A stretch of DNA of 5,683 nucleotides. Source: an uncultured Burkholderiaceae bacterium (lineage in GTDB: Bacteria > Pseudomonadota > Gammaproteobacteria > Burkholderiales > Burkholderiaceae_C). A program made the translations under genes and the position numbers. Under the pieces are notes generated by a model. The model saw only the letters and a program-made list of their open reading frames with translations, did no database searches and had not been told where the DNA came from. Shown here piece after piece: positions 4,542-5,683 of the stretch. How positions within the stretch are numbered: the stretch's first letter is position 1; each line of letters opens with the position of its first letter. The DNA is taken from NCBI GenBank assembly GCA_938022295.1, contig CALIDR010000213.1, forward strand, positions 1-5,683. Direction: 5' to 3'.

Positions 4542-5683
4542 TCAGTTCAGCCAGCCGAACGCCTGCAGCGACTGCAGCGCGAGGTCGCTGATCAGCTTGT
4601 GGCCGCCGGTGGTCGGGTGCACGCCGTCGGCGAACTGCCAGGTCACGACGTCGGCGCCGTCGCGCAGCCCGTTGAACGGTACGCCGGGGGTGGCGTTGCA
4701 GAACAGCGACGAGCCTTCGGTGACCGCGCCGGCGGTGATCGCGGCGATCTTGGCGGCATCGCACGCCGGCACGGTGTTGTTCGCGACACCGTAGCGGCCC
4801 GGGTGGCGGTAGACGTCCTCGAACGCCGCGTAGGCGTCGACGATGCGCACCGGCTGCCCTTTCAGCCCCTCGCGCAGCCAGAGGTTGAAGACCTCGACGA
4901 GGTCCCCGAGCACCGGGCGCACCGATTCCGGCAGCGACTGGCCGAACGGCGACAGCGTCGAATCGGGCAGGTTCCAGACCACGACGTAGCGCGCGCCGCG
5001 GCCGAGGATGTCGCGCTGCACGTAATCGGCGAGCTCGAGGGCCGCCGCCTTCATCGCCGCGAACGCCCGCAGCTGCGCGGCCAGCAGCGCGGCGGACGCG
5101 TCGTCGGGGCTGAGCTGCCCGGCCTGCGCCTGGGCCTGGATCTGGGCGGCTGCCGCGGTGAAGGCGCCGAACTGCACGAAGGCGTCGTTGTTGCCGCCGA
5201 ACACCATCACCAGGTCGTTGGCGCCGAAGCCGCCGAAGCGCTCCAGATGGCGTGCGATCTGCGTCTTCACCGGCACCGTCAGCGCGCCGGTGTCGCGGCC
5301 GATGCCGTTCGGATCGGTCACCCGCGAGCCGCCCTGCGCGTAGCCGGTGCAGGTCGTGGCGAGCCCCTGCGCCGCCGCCGGGCACGCCACCGACTGGCCG
5401 GCGAAGCCGACTTCGGCCGGCGTCACGATCAGCCCGAGTGCGGCAGCGACGTTCTCCACCCACACCGTCGCGCCGGGCCCGTTGGTCGTGAACTTGCCGC
5501 CGAAGTACGGCGGCTGGCCGTCGCCGGTGAGCGACGTGGCCGGCGCGTAGGTGCCCAGGTCGCTCAGGCTGTCGCCGAACGAGACGAGCGCCTTGAAGCC
5601 GCCGGCCGGCGGCGCCGTCGGCGCGCCCGAAGGCGACCCGGTGCCGGGCTCGTCGGGATCGCTGCCACCGCAGGCGGCAACCA
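4542..5683 (-). CDS. GDSL/SGNH-family lipase/esterase lipoprotein (partial, start beyond right edge)
   Basis: 379 visible residues of a GDSL-family hydrolase, probably an outer-membrane-anchored esterase or lipase. The visible N-terminus reads VAACGGSDPDEPG: a lipobox (V-A-A-C) with the lipidated Cys at visible residue 4 and Gly at +2, which does not suggest inner-membrane retention. A Pro/Gly/Ser/Ala-rich tether (5-28) follows. The catalytic blocks are complete: block I SFGDSLSDLGTY with nucleophile S38 (codon 5570-5568), block II YAQGGS with G118, block III GGNND with N165, and block V DGVHPT with D352 and H355 (codons 4628-4626 and 4619-4617). Four further cysteines fall in two close groups and may form disulfides. 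The frame is open to the window end. Internal starts such as the GTG at 5465 would remove the GDSL serine, so they are rejected. Only the signal peptide start is missing. The enzyme class is firm; the ester substrate is unknown. Confidence 0.93.
   Translation of the reverse strand, partial: VAACGGSDPDEPGTGSPSGAPTAPPAGGFKALVSFGDSLSDLGTYAPATSLTGDGQPPYFGGKFTTNGPGATVWVENVAAALGLIVTPAEVGFAGQSVACPAAAQGLATTCTGYAQGGSRVTDPNGIGRDTGALTVPVKTQIARHLERFGGFGANDLVMVFGGNNDAFVQFGAFTAAAAQIQAQAQAGQLSPDDASAALLAAQLRAFAAMKAAALELADYVQRDILGRGARYVVVWNLPDSTLSPFGQSLPESVRPVLGDLVEVFNLWLREGLKGQPVRIVDAYAAFEDVYRHPGRYGVANNTVPACDAAKIAAITAGAVTEGSSLFCNATPGVPFNGLRDGADVVTWQFADGVHPTTGGHKLISDLALQSLQAFGWLN

Noticed and set aside
5110..5160. 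Short repetitive tract in the GDSL gene
   Set aside because: It encodes an AAAQIQAQAQAGQ helix segment. The repeat units are degenerate and too few to be a tandem repeat of interest.
4516..5463. Second minus-strand frame over the GDSL gene
   Set aside because: Shifted-frame shadow. The true frame carries the GDSL, GGNND and DGVHPT blocks.

Overview
This window is compact, very G+C-rich chromosomal DNA (well over 70% G+C by eye). It is gene-dense and shows no sign of mobile elements, RNA genes or CRISPR arrays. The tsaB-rimI pair, a PBP4-type DacB, an OmpW-family porin and the strong G/C third-position bias together suggest a betaproteobacterium of the order Burkholderiales, perhaps the Rubrivivax/Leptothrix/Piscinibacter group. 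That placement is an inference from protein character and composition, not from a search.

The layout is three transcription units. (1) On the minus strand, reading leftward from 2035: an EamA/DMT-family permease, then tsaB, then rimI, which runs off the left edge. These genes are separated by 11 bp and a 3-bp ATGA overlap respectively, so they look like one operon that joins a small-molecule exporter to tRNA t6A synthesis (TsaB) and ribosomal protein S18 acetylation (RimI). (2) On the plus strand from 2069: dacB, a periplasmic D-Ala-D-Ala carboxypeptidase/endopeptidase, and a 97-residue SemiSWEET-type sugar transporter whose GTG start overlaps the dacB stop. (3) On the minus strand from the right edge: a GDSL/SGNH-hydrolase lipoprotein (signal peptide cut off by the window end), followed 22 bp later by an OmpW-family outer-membrane beta-barrel.

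Units 1 and 2 diverge from a gap of only 33 bp with no good Shine-Dalgarno on either side. Units 2 and 3 converge with only 10 bp between their stop codons. A 30-bp near-perfect inverted repeat covers both stops and probably acts as a shared bidirectional terminator. There is no gene-free stretch longer than about 35 bp.

All seven genes belong to recognisable families, and I do not see a clearly novel system. The points most worth checking are the hairpin that contains both stop codons, the coupling of a SemiSWEET to dacB, the possibly leaderless divergent promoters, the surface-lipase/OmpW gene pair, and the atypical N-terminal part of the OmpW-like protein.
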